DNA from: Lachnospiraceae bacterium
Lineage (GTDB): Bacteria; Bacillota; Clostridia; Lachnospirales; Lachnospiraceae
Reading direction: 5' to 3'
Assembly (NCBI GenBank): GCA_015056725.1
Contig: SVFS01000004.1
Span: forward strand, 1 to 64,000
DNA: 64,000 bases
This document shows, piece after piece, positions 27,651 through 36,293 of this stretch. Numbering within the stretch: the first letter of the stretch is position 1; the number at the start of each line of letters is the position of its first letter. The position numbers were made by a program, and so were the translations under genes. Under the pieces are notes generated by a model, which saw nothing but the letters and a program-made list of their open reading frames with translations, had not been told where the DNA came from and searched no databases.

Positions 27651-27719
27651 AGCCTATCACCTCATATGTTATTACATTACTAATATTTACATCTTAACAT
27701 ATTTTTACAAAAATAGCTC

Positions 27720-28646
27720 TTATTGTTTCTTTTTGTAATAACGCCCTTCTGCAATATCTTTAGCCATCTGCCCTTTAAGCTCTTCTACGCTTTCAAATCG
27801 CATCTCCGGTCGTTTAAATGAAAATAGTTTTACTGTAATTTCTTTCCCATAAATATCCTGTGCGAAATCATATAAATAGGTTTCTGCCCCCAGAAGCTTT
27901 TCCTCATTCACAGTAGGCTTATATCCGATATTGGTAATACTTTTATATGCCTTATCGTCATATAATACTTCTGAAAAATAGACCCCATTCGGCGGAAGCA
28001 GTTTTTTCTCGGATGGTATCAGATTCACTGTCGGCATGCCAAGTGTTCTGCCTAATTTCTTTCCATGCTTTACTTGTCCCGTAATACTGTATGCTTCCCC
28101 CAAAAGGCGTTCCACCTTTTCCATTTTCCCCTGTACTATTTGTTCTCTGACATATGTGGAACTGATTTCTTTCCCTTCCATGTCACGAATTTTATCAATA
28201 ATTGCAAGCTCATAGCCGCAAACAGGTGATAATTCTTTTAGAAGCTCTGCATTTCCTTTTCCTTTGTCTCCGAAAGATACATCATAGCCGGCTGCAATAA
28301 AACCGGCACACATCTGTTTACAAAGGATTTTCTGCACAAAATCTTCCGGTGCAATTGCTGCGGATTCTCTTGTCATGGGATACTCAATCAAAATATCGAT
28401 TCCCATGTTTTTAAAAAGGACTCTCTTTTCTTCTCTTGTTGTCAGCTCCGGCTGTATTTTTCCTGTGAACAGCTCCATTGGAGATGGCTCAAAGGTAAAT
28501 ACTACAGCTTTCATCCCCTGGCGTTTCTTTTCCAAAATCATCCGAAGAAGCGCTTTGTGTCCTTTATGTATTCCATCGAATTTGCCAATAGCAATTGCTG
28601 ATGGTGTATTTAATTGAAAGCTTGTGTCATTTTCAATAATGTACAT
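27720..28646 (-). CDS. ribF: Bifunctional riboflavin kinase / FAD synthetase
   Basis: A 308-residue enzyme that phosphorylates riboflavin to FMN and adenylates it to FAD. The N-terminal nucleotidyltransferase domain (about 1-180) has IGKFDGIHKGHKALL and SSTYVREQIVQGKM. The C-terminal riboflavin kinase domain (about 183-305) has GRTLGMPTVNL and PNGVYFSEV. It is the last gene of the nusA operon, one base after truB. In many Firmicutes rpsO comes next; here accessory genes intervene. No FMN riboswitch was seen near it. Confidence 0.96.
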   Translation of the reverse strand: MYIIENDTSFQLNTPSAIAIGKFDGIHKGHKALLRMILEKKRQGMKAVVFTFEPSPMELFTGKIQPELTTREEKRVLFKNMGIDILIEYPMTRESAAIAPEDFVQKILCKQMCAGFIAAGYDVSFGDKGKGNAELLKELSPVCGYELAIIDKIRDMEGKEISSTYVREQIVQGKMEKVERLLGEAYSITGQVKHGKKLGRTLGMPTVNLIPSEKKLLPPNGVYFSEVLYDDKAYKSITNIGYKPTVNEEKLLGAETYLYDFAQDIYGKEITVKLFSFKRPEMRFESVEELKGQMAKDIAEGRYYKKKQ

Positions 28647-28647
28647 T

Positions 28648-29553
28648 CTATCCTTCTTCCGGCAAAAACATTTTCCATGGTTTTACTGTTTTTTTGTCAT
28701 TCCATGCAAGGAACACACCATAGAACTGTCCCTTTGCATCACATATGCGGCATTTTTCCGTTGTTGGAATTTTTGTCAGCATATCATAATGTAATTCATT
28801 TCCGTTTTTTAACATTTTTTCCGCAAACGGTTTTACCAAAATCCGTTCATACTGTTCAAAACAAGTTTCCACCGGAATCACAATCTCTTCCAATCGATTT
28901 TCATCCCGTAGTGTCTGTATTTGTGCAAGACTGTACGAATTCTCTTTCAAAAACATCCCTGCCTTCGTACGTTCCAAAGCGGTCATGACAGCTCCGCATC
29001 CAAGCTTTTCTCCTATATCCGCACAAATGCTACGAATATAAGTTCCCTTCGAGCAAGCAACTCTTATTACTACTTTCGGCAGTGCCATTTCCAGTATTTC
29101 CATCTCAGACACATGTATCGGTACTGCTTTTCTTTCCACTTCAATACCGGCACGTGCAAGCTCATAAAGCTTCTTCCCATCTATCTTTTTTGCAGAATAC
29201 ATAGGCGGAACCTGCATTTGATCCCCTTCCATGGAATAAATCACCTGCTTTACAGTCTCCTCTGTTAACAAACTTACATCTGCGTCTGTAACCGTTACTT
29301 CTCCCCAGATATCCAATGTATCTGAGATTTTGCCAAGCTCAAACTCGGCTATATATTCCTTATCATGATCTGTCAGCATGTCACAAAGCTTTGTAGCATT
29401 TCCAAGACAAACGGGAAGTACGCCTGTTGCGTTTGGATCAAGTGTCCCTGTATGCCCGATTTTTTTCTGCCTACAGATACCGCGCATCTTAGCTACTACA
29501 TCATGACTTGTATATTCCTGTTCTTTTGATACGATGATAATTCCATTTATCAT
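28648..29553 (-). CDS. truB: tRNA pseudouridine-55 synthase
   Basis: A 301-residue protein forming pseudouridine 55 in the T-loop of tRNAs. The catalytic motif GHTGTLDPNATGVLPV contains the nucleophilic Asp, and PPMYSAKKIDGKKLYE and CSKGTYIRSICADIG are conserved substrate-binding segments. The C-terminal PUA-like part is present. It overlaps nrnA by 4 bp (ATGA) and sits one base before ribF, in the usual firmicute order. Confidence 0.96.
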   Translation of the reverse strand: MINGIIIVSKEQEYTSHDVVAKMRGICRQKKIGHTGTLDPNATGVLPVCLGNATKLCDMLTDHDKEYIAEFELGKISDTLDIWGEVTVTDADVSLLTEETVKQVIYSMEGDQMQVPPMYSAKKIDGKKLYELARAGIEVERKAVPIHVSEMEILEMALPKVVIRVACSKGTYIRSICADIGEKLGCGAVMTALERTKAGMFLKENSYSLAQIQTLRDENRLEEIVIPVETCFEQYERILVKPFAEKMLKNGNELHYDMLTKIPTTEKCRICDAKGQFYGVFLAWNDKKTVKPWKMFLPEEG

Positions 29554-30551
29554 GCATTTACTCCATCAATAAGCTGTTTTTCAATCTGCTCGGAAAGATT
29601 GTTAATAATGTCATGGCTCGTGCCGTTTAATGTACAACCGGCTGCTCTCATGTGACCGCCACCACCAAATGCAGCAGAAATCTTTGACACATCCACCTTA
29701 CCACAGGAACGCATACTTACTTTATACTCCAGCGTACCTGTTTCGTATAAGAAAATCGCACATTCTACACCCTTAATAATACGAAGCTGATTTACAATAC
29801 CATCCAAATCTTTTGGACCGACACCATAGAAATTCATCGTCTTTTTATCAATAACACTTACGACGCATTTTCCGTCAAGAAACAGAATACTTTCCAAAAG
29901 TGCTCTTCCCAAAATCTGATTCTGTACATAAGTTTTTTCATAAAAAGTTTCATCAATCAGTTTCGGAAAATTAAATCCGTATCCAATCAGCTTTGCAGCG
30001 GTCTGTAATGTTTCCGGTTTTGTATTGGAATACTGGAACACTCCCGTATCATGAATCATGCCGATATAGAGTGCCATCGCAATATCCACATCCATATATT
30101 CCTCTTCTATCAAATTACATACCAGTTCACTGGCAGAGCTTGCATCCGGAATTACATAGTTTACATCTCCTGTTCCATCTGCATTCGTTACATGATGGTC
30201 AATATTGATTTTTTTAGTTGCTGCGTCAAATAACGACTCTGCTCGTCCCAGTCTGTCTTTACTGCAGTCTACTGCAAAAAAAACATCTCTCGGCGGAATA
30301 AAAAAACAACCTTCGTCTGTACAACCGTAACGCTGCTCAATCCTATCAATATCTTTAATGCAATTGAAAATATCTGCCGGTTTTTCCAGATATACCGTAA
30401 TTTCTTTTTCCGGAAATACTTTTTTCAGATAAAGATACAAGCCCATGCAGGCCCCTACACAATCCCCGTCCGGTCTGATATGTCCGCTGATACCGATTGT
30501 TCCCGCACTTTCACATTCTTTTATTAAATCAATCTTATTCATCGATTTCAT
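29550..30551 (-). CDS. nrnA: DHH/DHHA1 phosphoesterase, NrnA type (nanoRNase / pAp phosphatase)
   Basis: A DHH-family enzyme that degrades short oligoribonucleotides and 3'-phosphoadenosine 5'-phosphate. Motifs in order: GHIRPDGDCVGA, FFAVDCSKDRL, NIDHHVTNADGTG, HDTGVFQYSNT and GGGGHMRAAG in the DHHA1 domain. I choose the ATG at 30551 (AGGAAG six bases upstream), giving 333 residues; an upstream ATG at 30569 has its site too close, and one at 30542 is also possible. It overlaps the end of rbfA slightly, indicating translational coupling. Confidence 0.92.
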   Translation of the reverse strand: MKSMNKIDLIKECESAGTIGISGHIRPDGDCVGACMGLYLYLKKVFPEKEITVYLEKPADIFNCIKDIDRIEQRYGCTDEGCFFIPPRDVFFAVDCSKDRLGRAESLFDAATKKINIDHHVTNADGTGDVNYVIPDASSASELVCNLIEEEYMDVDIAMALYIGMIHDTGVFQYSNTKPETLQTAAKLIGYGFNFPKLIDETFYEKTYVQNQILGRALLESILFLDGKCVVSVIDKKTMNFYGVGPKDLDGIVNQLRIIKGVECAIFLYETGTLEYKVSMRSCGKVDVSKISAAFGGGGHMRAAGCTLNGTSHDIINNLSEQIEKQLIDGVNA

Positions 30552-30936
30552 CACTTTCTTCCTGTTCATCCTCTCTGACAGGCATATCCTTCATTACATC
30601 ATCAATCTTCTTTGACATGCTGACACCATACGCAATAGACTGATCCATTACAAAGGTAATTTCCGGTGTGTTACGAAGATTGATTGTTTTTGCCAGTCTG
30701 TTACGGATATATCCGCTTGCACTGCGAAGTCCGGCAAGTGTATTATCTACTGCCTCTTCATCGCCAAGCACACTAATCCACGCCTTACAAGTTTTTAAAT
30801 CCGGAGAAACTTCTACGGATACAACAGATGTAAATGGATGGATTCTCGGATCCTTGATTTCGCTACGAATGATTTCTGCCAGAACCTTCTGTACTTCACC
30901 ATTCACACGAGTATTTTTTACACTGTGTTTTCTCAT
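30535..30936 (-). CDS. rbfA: Ribosome-binding factor A
   Basis: RbfA binds the immature 30S subunit and helps 16S 5'-end maturation. The KH-like core is clear: VQKVLAEIIRSEIKDPRI, VSVEVSPDLKTCKAWISVLG and LRNTPEITFVMDQSIAYG. I choose the ATG at 30936 (MRKHSVKNTRV), with GGAG seven bases upstream, because relatives begin near this point; starts at 30948 or 30981 would add residues unlike the family. It ends in an acidic tail and overlaps nrnA. Confidence 0.93.
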   Translation of the reverse strand: MRKHSVKNTRVNGEVQKVLAEIIRSEIKDPRIHPFTSVVSVEVSPDLKTCKAWISVLGDEEAVDNTLAGLRSASGYIRNRLAKTINLRNTPEITFVMDQSIAYGVSMSKKIDDVMKDMPVREDEQEESDEIDE

Positions 30937-31029
30937 AACATACTCCATTCTATTCCTATAAAATCCGCCTAGTGCTTTCATGCCATAGCAAAATCACCTG
31001 CGAATTTCGATTTTTTATACAAACAAGTT

Positions 31030-31060
31030 ATGTCAGTGCCTCGTTATGAGACACTGACAT
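31030..31060 (-). promoter_or_regulatory. Stem-loop between infB and rbfA
   Basis: A 13-bp stem with one G-U pair and a four-base loop (ATGTCAGTG arm and CACTGACAT arm) lies 70 bp after the infB stop. Only a weak T-containing stretch follows, so it may be a partial terminator or a processing site inside the operon. Confidence 0.55.
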
Positions 31061-31129
31061 TTAATTATTTCACTTACCTGCCTGATGTGTTTCTCTGAAT
31101 GTAGAGGTTATCATGGCATTTTCATATGA

Positions 31130-33910
31130 CTATCTAGGTACTTCTACCATGATATAAGCTTCTACGATATCAAGCTCCTGCATCTGGTCAAAGCCGTCAA
31201 ACACAAGACCACACTCAAAGCCTGAACGTACTTCTTTTACGTCGTCCTTGAATCTCTTAAGAGATGCTAACTGACCTTCATAAATCTGTTTTCCTTCTCT
31301 TGAGATACGAATCTTACAATCCTTCTTGAACTCACCATCAAGCACGTAGGAACCTGCAATGTTACCAATATTGGAAGCTTTAAAGATCTGGCGAACTTCT
31401 GCATGACCGATTACTTTTTCTTCAAAGATTGGATCAAGCATACCCTTCATAGCACGTTCTACGTCTTCAATCGCTTTGTAGATTACGTCATACAGACGAA
31501 CGTCTACTTTTTCCTGTTCTGCAGTTGCTTTTGCCTGCATATCCGGTTTTACGTTAAATCCGATAATAATCGCATTTGCTGCTGCTGCAAGAGATACGTC
31601 AGATTCGTTGATTGCACCAACACCACCGTGGATACATTTTACAATTACTTCTTCATTAGACAGCTTCATCAAGCTCTGTTTTACAGCTTCTACGGAACCC
31701 TGTACGTCTGCCTTGATGATTAAGTTCAGTTCTTTCAAATCGCCTTCCTTAATCTGAGAGAACAAATCATCAAGAGACATTCTTGCTTTTGTCTCAGCAA
31801 GCTTCTGTTCTTTATGCTGTGCCATATATGTTTCTGCATAAGATTTTGCAGTCTTATCACTATCATGTGCAAGGAATACTTCCCCTGCAGTCGGTACATC
31901 GGAAAGACCTAAGATTTCTACCGGTGTAGATGGTCCGGCTTCTTTTACTCTCTTTCCTTTGTCGTCAATCATCGCTCTTACTTTACCAAAGCTTGCTCCG
32001 GCTGATACGAAGTCACCAACCTTCAATGTACCTTTCTGTACAAGGATTGTTGCCACAGGACCGCGACCCTTATCCAGCTCGGCTTCGATAACAAGACCTC
32101 TTGCTTTTCTCTTCTTATCTGCTTTTAATTCTAAGATTTCAGCTGTTAAAAGTACTGTTTCCAAAAGGTCCTCAATACCCTGGCCCATCTTAGCCGATAC
32201 CGGTACGAATTCTGTAGATCCGCCCCAATCTGTTGGAACTAATTCGTATTCCATTAATTCATTTTTTACTTTATCAATATTTGCTGCCGGTTTATCGATT
32301 TTGTTTACTGCTACAATTACTTCTACTCCGGCTGCTTTTGCATGATTGATAGCTTCAACTGTCTGTGGCATTACACCATCATCAGCAGCTACTACAAGAA
32401 TAGCAATATCTGTTGCATTTGCTCCACGCATACGCATAGCTGTAAACGCTTCGTGTCCCGGTGTATCAAGGAATGTAATCTTTTCGCCATTAATACGAAC
32501 AGTATACGCACCGATTGCCTGTGTAATACCACCGGCCTCTTTATCTGTTACATTTGTCTTTCTGATTGCATCCAGAAGTGATGTTTTACCGTGGTCAACA
32601 TGTCCCATTACGCAAACAACGGGCGGACGTTTTACCATCTTGGCTGTATCTTCTTCGTCTTCTTTTAAGAGTTCTTCGATTACGTCTACCTGAACTTCTT
32701 TTTCGCACATAATTTCATATTCAATTGCGATATTTTCAGCTTCTTCGTAGCTTACTTCTGTATTTAAGGTAACCATCTGTCCCTGAAGGAACAGCTTTTT
32801 GATAATTACACTTGGCTGCATTTTCATCTTATCAGCAAGGTCTTTAATCGTAAGCTTTTCAGGGATTGTGATTACTTTAATTGTCTCTTCCGGTTCTACT
32901 TCTTTCTTTTCAGGCTTGATGAATCTGCCAGCTTTGTTTTTCATCATCTTGCTGTCATCTTCTTCGTAGAACATATCTTTTTTCGATTTCTTATCTCTAT
33001 CCTGGTTATTTCTTCTCTTTTCGTCCTGACCGCGTTTTTCAGGTTCCATCATTGGTGCATCTGCTCCAAATCCTTTTCCCTGACCTTGTTTTTTGAAACG
33101 GTTGTCTCGGTTTTCTCCTCGTGCATTATCCGGTCTCTGACCGCGTTCACTATTATTAAAAGATTTACCACCAGCATTATTACCGTTTTGAGGACGCGCA
33201 TTATTCTGATATCCCTGACGAGACGCGCCTTCCCCTCTGCGATCTTTGTCAGCAAAGTTTCTGGAGTCTGCATTTCTCTGCTCTCCTCTTCTTTCAGGCA
33301 TTTGTTTTTTTTCTGCAGTTTGTACTACTGTTGTTTCTTCTACGTTTTCTGCCACTGCTTCCGGTTTTGTCATCGGTTTTTTAAACTGCTGCTGTTGCTG
33401 CTGTTTTCTTGCTGCAAAATCATTTGTAACCGGCTGTGGTTTTACACTTGGTTTAATAAGTGGTCTGTATGGGTTCTGCTGTGTAGCAGGTCTTGCCTGA
33501 TTTCTGTTTTGAGGATTTTGCTGCGGACGCTGTCCATTCCCCTGAGGTCTGTTTCCCTGCTGTGGACGCTGTCCCGGCACCTTACTATTTCCGGAATTAC
33601 TTACAATAATGATTTTTTTCTTTTTCTTTGGAGGTTCTGCAGGCTGCTGTTCCTGTTTAGCAACTTCTTTAACAGGTTCTTCTGCTTTCACCTCTTCTTT
33701 TACCTCTTCTTTTACCTCTTCTTTTACCGCTTCTTCCTTTGCAGGTGCCGCTGCCTTTCCAAAACGAGCCTTTACCATTTCAATAGCAGCATCTTCTATA
33801 GAACTGTTAGCAGCCTTTACTTCAACTCCATTATCATTTAAGTATGTAAGGACATCCTTACTCTGTATTTCTAACTCTTTCGCAAGTTCATGTACTTTCA
33901 TTTTCGCCAT
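31130..33910 (-). CDS. infB: Translation initiation factor IF-2
   Basis: A 926-residue GTPase that delivers initiator tRNA to the ribosome. An N-terminal IF2_N domain ([18 protein letters not shown]) is followed by a long, low-complexity region rich in Glu/Lys/Gln/Asn/Arg (about 55-330), a second IF2_N domain and the G domain with [14 protein letters not shown] (about 433), DTPGHEAF and NKIDKP. Domains II-IV run to the end. I place the start at the ATG at 33910 with GGAGG about 11 bases upstream; the longer frame would need a TTG inside the preceding gene. Confidence 0.97.
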   Translation of the reverse strand: MAKMKVHELAKELEIQSKDVLTYLNDNGVEVKAANSSIEDAAIEMVKARFGKAAAPAKEEAVKEEVKEEVKEEVKAEEPVKEVAKQEQQPAEPPKKKKKIIIVSNSGNSKVPGQRPQQGNRPQGNGQRPQQNPQNRNQARPATQQNPYRPLIKPSVKPQPVTNDFAARKQQQQQQFKKPMTKPEAVAENVEETTVVQTAEKKQMPERRGEQRNADSRNFADKDRRGEGASRQGYQNNARPQNGNNAGGKSFNNSERGQRPDNARGENRDNRFKKQGQGKGFGADAPMMEPEKRGQDEKRRNNQDRDKKSKKDMFYEEDDSKMMKNKAGRFIKPEKKEVEPEETIKVITIPEKLTIKDLADKMKMQPSVIIKKLFLQGQMVTLNTEVSYEEAENIAIEYEIMCEKEVQVDVIEELLKEDEEDTAKMVKRPPVVCVMGHVDHGKTSLLDAIRKTNVTDKEAGGITQAIGAYTVRINGEKITFLDTPGHEAFTAMRMRGANATDIAILVVAADDGVMPQTVEAINHAKAAGVEVIVAVNKIDKPAANIDKVKNELMEYELVPTDWGGSTEFVPVSAKMGQGIEDLLETVLLTAEILELKADKKRKARGLVIEAELDKGRGPVATILVQKGTLKVGDFVSAGASFGKVRAMIDDKGKRVKEAGPSTPVEILGLSDVPTAGEVFLAHDSDKTAKSYAETYMAQHKEQKLAETKARMSLDDLFSQIKEGDLKELNLIIKADVQGSVEAVKQSLMKLSNEEVIVKCIHGGVGAINESDVSLAAAANAIIIGFNVKPDMQAKATAEQEKVDVRLYDVIYKAIEDVERAMKGMLDPIFEEKVIGHAEVRQIFKASNIGNIAGSYVLDGEFKKDCKIRISREGKQIYEGQLASLKRFKDDVKEVRSGFECGLVFDGFDQMQELDIVEAYIMVEVPR

Positions 33911-33932
33911 GCTTACTACTACCTCCGTTTTC

Positions 33933-34247
33933 TTACAAATCAAGTTGCTTCTGAATCATATTTGCAAAGCCTGCATCTGTAATAGCCAGACTTGCTCTCG
34001 TCTGTTTTCCCATTGCATGTCCCAGACTTTCTTTGTTGCCGTATATTTTATACGGTATGCTCCGATAATTGCACATATCCTGAAAGTGCTTTTTCGTATT
34101 ATCCGAAGCATCTTCTGCAATCAGTACAAGATATGCATTTCCTTCTTTTATTGCTTTTTCTGTGGAAAATTCCCCACTTGCCGCTTTTCCGGCCTTCGTT
34201 GCCAGTCCGATACTGGAAAGAACCCTATCTGTCATACTTTTCTTCAA
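33933..34247 (-). CDS. ylxQ: L7Ae-family RNA-binding protein YlxQ
   Basis: A 104-residue protein of the L7Ae/L30e family, which binds kink-turn RNA. The family core [20 protein letters not shown] and the loop [16 protein letters not shown] are present. In Firmicutes it lies between ylxR and infB, as here. It overlaps rnpM by 23 bp. Its physiological RNA target is not established. Confidence 0.92.
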   Translation of the reverse strand: MKKSMTDRVLSSIGLATKAGKAASGEFSTEKAIKEGNAYLVLIAEDASDNTKKHFQDMCNYRSIPYKIYGNKESLGHAMGKQTRASLAITDAGFANMIQKQLDL

Positions 34248-34497
34248 ACTCCCTGTTTAAACTATCATATATTTCAGATGGAATTTTCATTTGAAAAGAC
34301 CTCTCCAGACCTTTTGTCTTGATTGCTCTTTTCAAGCATTCTTTAGAAAAGCACAAATATGCACCTCTGCCGTTCATCTTTCCGGTTGCATCCAGTACGA
34401 TATCGCCTTCTGCCCGTTTCAGAACACGTAGCATTTCTTTTTTACTTTTCATTTCTGAGCAGCCGATGCACTGTCTCATTGGGATTTTCTTTGCCAT
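34225..34497 (-). CDS. rnpM: YlxR/RnpM family RNase P-modulating protein
   Basis: A 90-residue DUF448 protein. The start PMRQCIGCSEMKSKKEMLRV and the GRGAYLC motif are diagnostic. In Bacillus the homologue binds RNase P RNA and modulates its activity. The gene overlaps ylxQ by 23 bp and follows nusA by 17 bp in the conserved nusA-infB operon. Confidence 0.93.
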   Translation of the reverse strand: MAKKIPMRQCIGCSEMKSKKEMLRVLKRAEGDIVLDATGKMNGRGAYLCFSKECLKRAIKTKGLERSFQMKIPSEIYDSLNREFEEKYDR

Positions 34498-34514
34498 CTT
34501 ATACCTTCTTCAAT

Positions 34515-35672
34515 TTATTCTTCAGAAGCCTCTTCTACTTCTTCATACTCTTCATCATATTCTTCGTATTCGTCATATTCTTCATAATCTTCATCATCAA
34601 GATAATCTTCATAACGGAAGCCAGGAGCATCTTTTGCCTGTGTTTCAGATTTGATGTCGATTTTATAATTTGTTAACTTCGCAGCAAGTCTTGCATTCTG
34701 TCCTTCTTTACCGATTGCAAGTGAAAGCTGATAATCAGGTACTACAACCTTTGCAGTTCTTTCTTCCGGATCTGCAAATACTGCCACGATTTTTGCCGGT
34801 GATAATGCATTCTGGATAAAGTTACCAGGGTTTTCATCCCATTCAACAATATCAATTTTTTCGTTCTTTAATTCACCAACTACCGCGTTTACACGTGTAC
34901 CGTTCTGACCAACGCAAGCTCCTACAGGATCTACGTCAGGATCAAGGGATCGAACAGCCATCTTGGTTCTGCTTCCTGCTTCACGGGCAATACTCATGAT
35001 TTCTACTGTACCGTCTTTGATTTCTGTTACTTCAGATTCAAATAAACGTTTTACCAGTTCAGGATGTGTACGGCTTACTAAGATTCTTGGTCCGCGGGAT
35101 GCATTAGATACCTGAAGGATATATACCTTAATACGTTCTGTCGGCTTAAATACTTCACCCGGTACCATTTCGTTTTCATTTAAAAGTGCATCTGCTTTAC
35201 CTAAGTTAATACTGATATTTCTGCCTACATATCTCTGCACAATACCTGTTACTACTTCTTTTTCTTTTTCATAATACAGATTGTAAATGGAGCTTCTTTC
35301 TTCTTCACGAATCTTCTGTAAGATAACGTTCTTTGCATTCTGTGTTGCAATACGTCCGAAGTCTTTGGAATCAACTTCTACTTTAATCACATCTCCTGCT
35401 ACTACGGATTTCGCAAGCTTCTGTGCATCTTCCAAAGCAATCTGTAAGCATTCGTCTTCGATTTCTTCTACTGTCTCCACAACTGTTTTTTCGTAATAGC
35501 AATGGAAATCTCCTGTTTTTCTGTCCATTTCCACTACTACGTTGTCAGCTTTTCCAAAATGATTCTTACATGCTGTAAGCAATGAATTTTCAATTGCTTC
35601 AAAAAGAGTATCTTTGCTGATATCTTTTTCCTTTTCTAACATGTCAAGTGCCATCAATAATTCCTTATTCAT
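34515..35672 (-). CDS. nusA: Transcription elongation/termination factor NusA
   Basis: A 385-residue NusA with an N-terminal polymerase-binding domain (MNKELLMALDMLEKEKDISK), an S1 domain (about 130-200; GIVQRYVGRNISINLG) and two KH domains (PVGACVGQNGTRVNAVV and SLAIGKEGQNARLAAKLT). It ends in an acidic Asp/Glu/Tyr tail of about 30 residues instead of the acidic repeats of enteric NusA. It controls pausing and termination. It follows rimP by 20 bp. Confidence 0.97.
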   Translation of the reverse strand: MNKELLMALDMLEKEKDISKDTLFEAIENSLLTACKNHFGKADNVVVEMDRKTGDFHCYYEKTVVETVEEIEDECLQIALEDAQKLAKSVVAGDVIKVEVDSKDFGRIATQNAKNVILQKIREEERSSIYNLYYEKEKEVVTGIVQRYVGRNISINLGKADALLNENEMVPGEVFKPTERIKVYILQVSNASRGPRILVSRTHPELVKRLFESEVTEIKDGTVEIMSIAREAGSRTKMAVRSLDPDVDPVGACVGQNGTRVNAVVGELKNEKIDIVEWDENPGNFIQNALSPAKIVAVFADPEERTAKVVVPDYQLSLAIGKEGQNARLAAKLTNYKIDIKSETQAKDAPGFRYEDYLDDEDYEEYDEYEEYDEEYEEVEEASEE

Positions 35673-35692
35673 TTTCCGTTTGTCCTCCTATA

Positions 35693-36166
35693 TTAAAAAT
35701 CTAACGCTAATCTAATCAGTGCTACATCACTTCTGTTAAACGTCATTTCTTGTTCTGTTTCTTCATCTGTTACAATTGTAATTGTATCTGCATCAAATGC
35801 ACTCAGAATTCCACTAAATTCTTTCTGCTTTTCAATTGGTTTATAAGTCTTAATTTCGACCTCATCACCAATGCTTTTTTGTAAGTGCTTATCTTTTTTC
35901 AGTGTTCTGCCAAGTCCCGGGGAACTCACCTCCAAAATATAAGCTTCCGGAATAAAATCATCCTGATCCATCACTTCCGAAACTGCTCTGCTTACGTTTT
36001 CACAATCGTCAATGGTTACGCCGCCTTCTTTGTCAATATATGCACGTAAGTACCATTCACTACCTTCCTTTACATATTCCACATCATAGATTTCCACCTG
36101 GAACTTTTCTGTAATCGGAAGAAGGATTGCTTCAAACTTTGCTTCATAGGTGTCTCGTTTTGCCAT
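35693..36166 (-). CDS. rimP: Ribosome maturation factor RimP
   Basis: A 157-residue protein needed for 30S assembly. The conserved motifs LRAYIDKEGGVTIDDCENVS and LEVSSPGLGRTLKKDKH are present, followed by the C-terminal SH3-like domain. It is the first gene of the nusA operon, with an AGGAGG site, and is preceded by a promoter and a hairpin leader. Confidence 0.96.
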   Translation of the reverse strand: MAKRDTYEAKFEAILLPITEKFQVEIYDVEYVKEGSEWYLRAYIDKEGGVTIDDCENVSRAVSEVMDQDDFIPEAYILEVSSPGLGRTLKKDKHLQKSIGDEVEIKTYKPIEKQKEFSGILSAFDADTITIVTDEETEQEMTFNRSDVALIRLALDF

Positions 36167-36193
36167 TTAGTATCCTCCTATATACAACGTAAA

Positions 36194-36217
36194 AGAGTGG
36201 ACTTGCTAGCCCACTCT
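36194..36217 (-). promoter_or_regulatory. Leader hairpin before rimP, possible attenuator
   Basis: AGAGTGG (36194-36200) pairs with CCACTCT (36211-36217). On the minus strand it is followed by a short T-run and lies between the promoter and the rimP ribosome-binding site. This is the layout of a small attenuator; nusA-operon autocontrol by NusA is a plausible role, but unproven. Confidence 0.5.
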
Positions 36218-36244
36218 CTCGTCAGTAACATTATTAACATATGT

Positions 36245-36273
36245 AATATAGCACATTTTCCTAATGTATGCAA
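36245..36273 (-). promoter_or_regulatory. Promoter of the rimP-nusA-infB operon, TTGCAT-17-TATATT
   Basis: On the minus strand TTGCAT (36273-36268) and TATATT (36250-36245) are separated by 17 bp, placing the start of transcription near 36238, just upstream of the leader hairpin. Confidence 0.72.
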
Positions 36274-36293
36274 GAGGTTTTACATAATATTAC

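Noticed and set aside
33086..34322. Plus-strand frames opposite infB and ylxQ up to 251 residues
   Set aside because: They are shadows of the repetitive N-terminal infB region, rich in Phe/Cys/Ser as expected from antisense of Lys/Glu/Gln codons.
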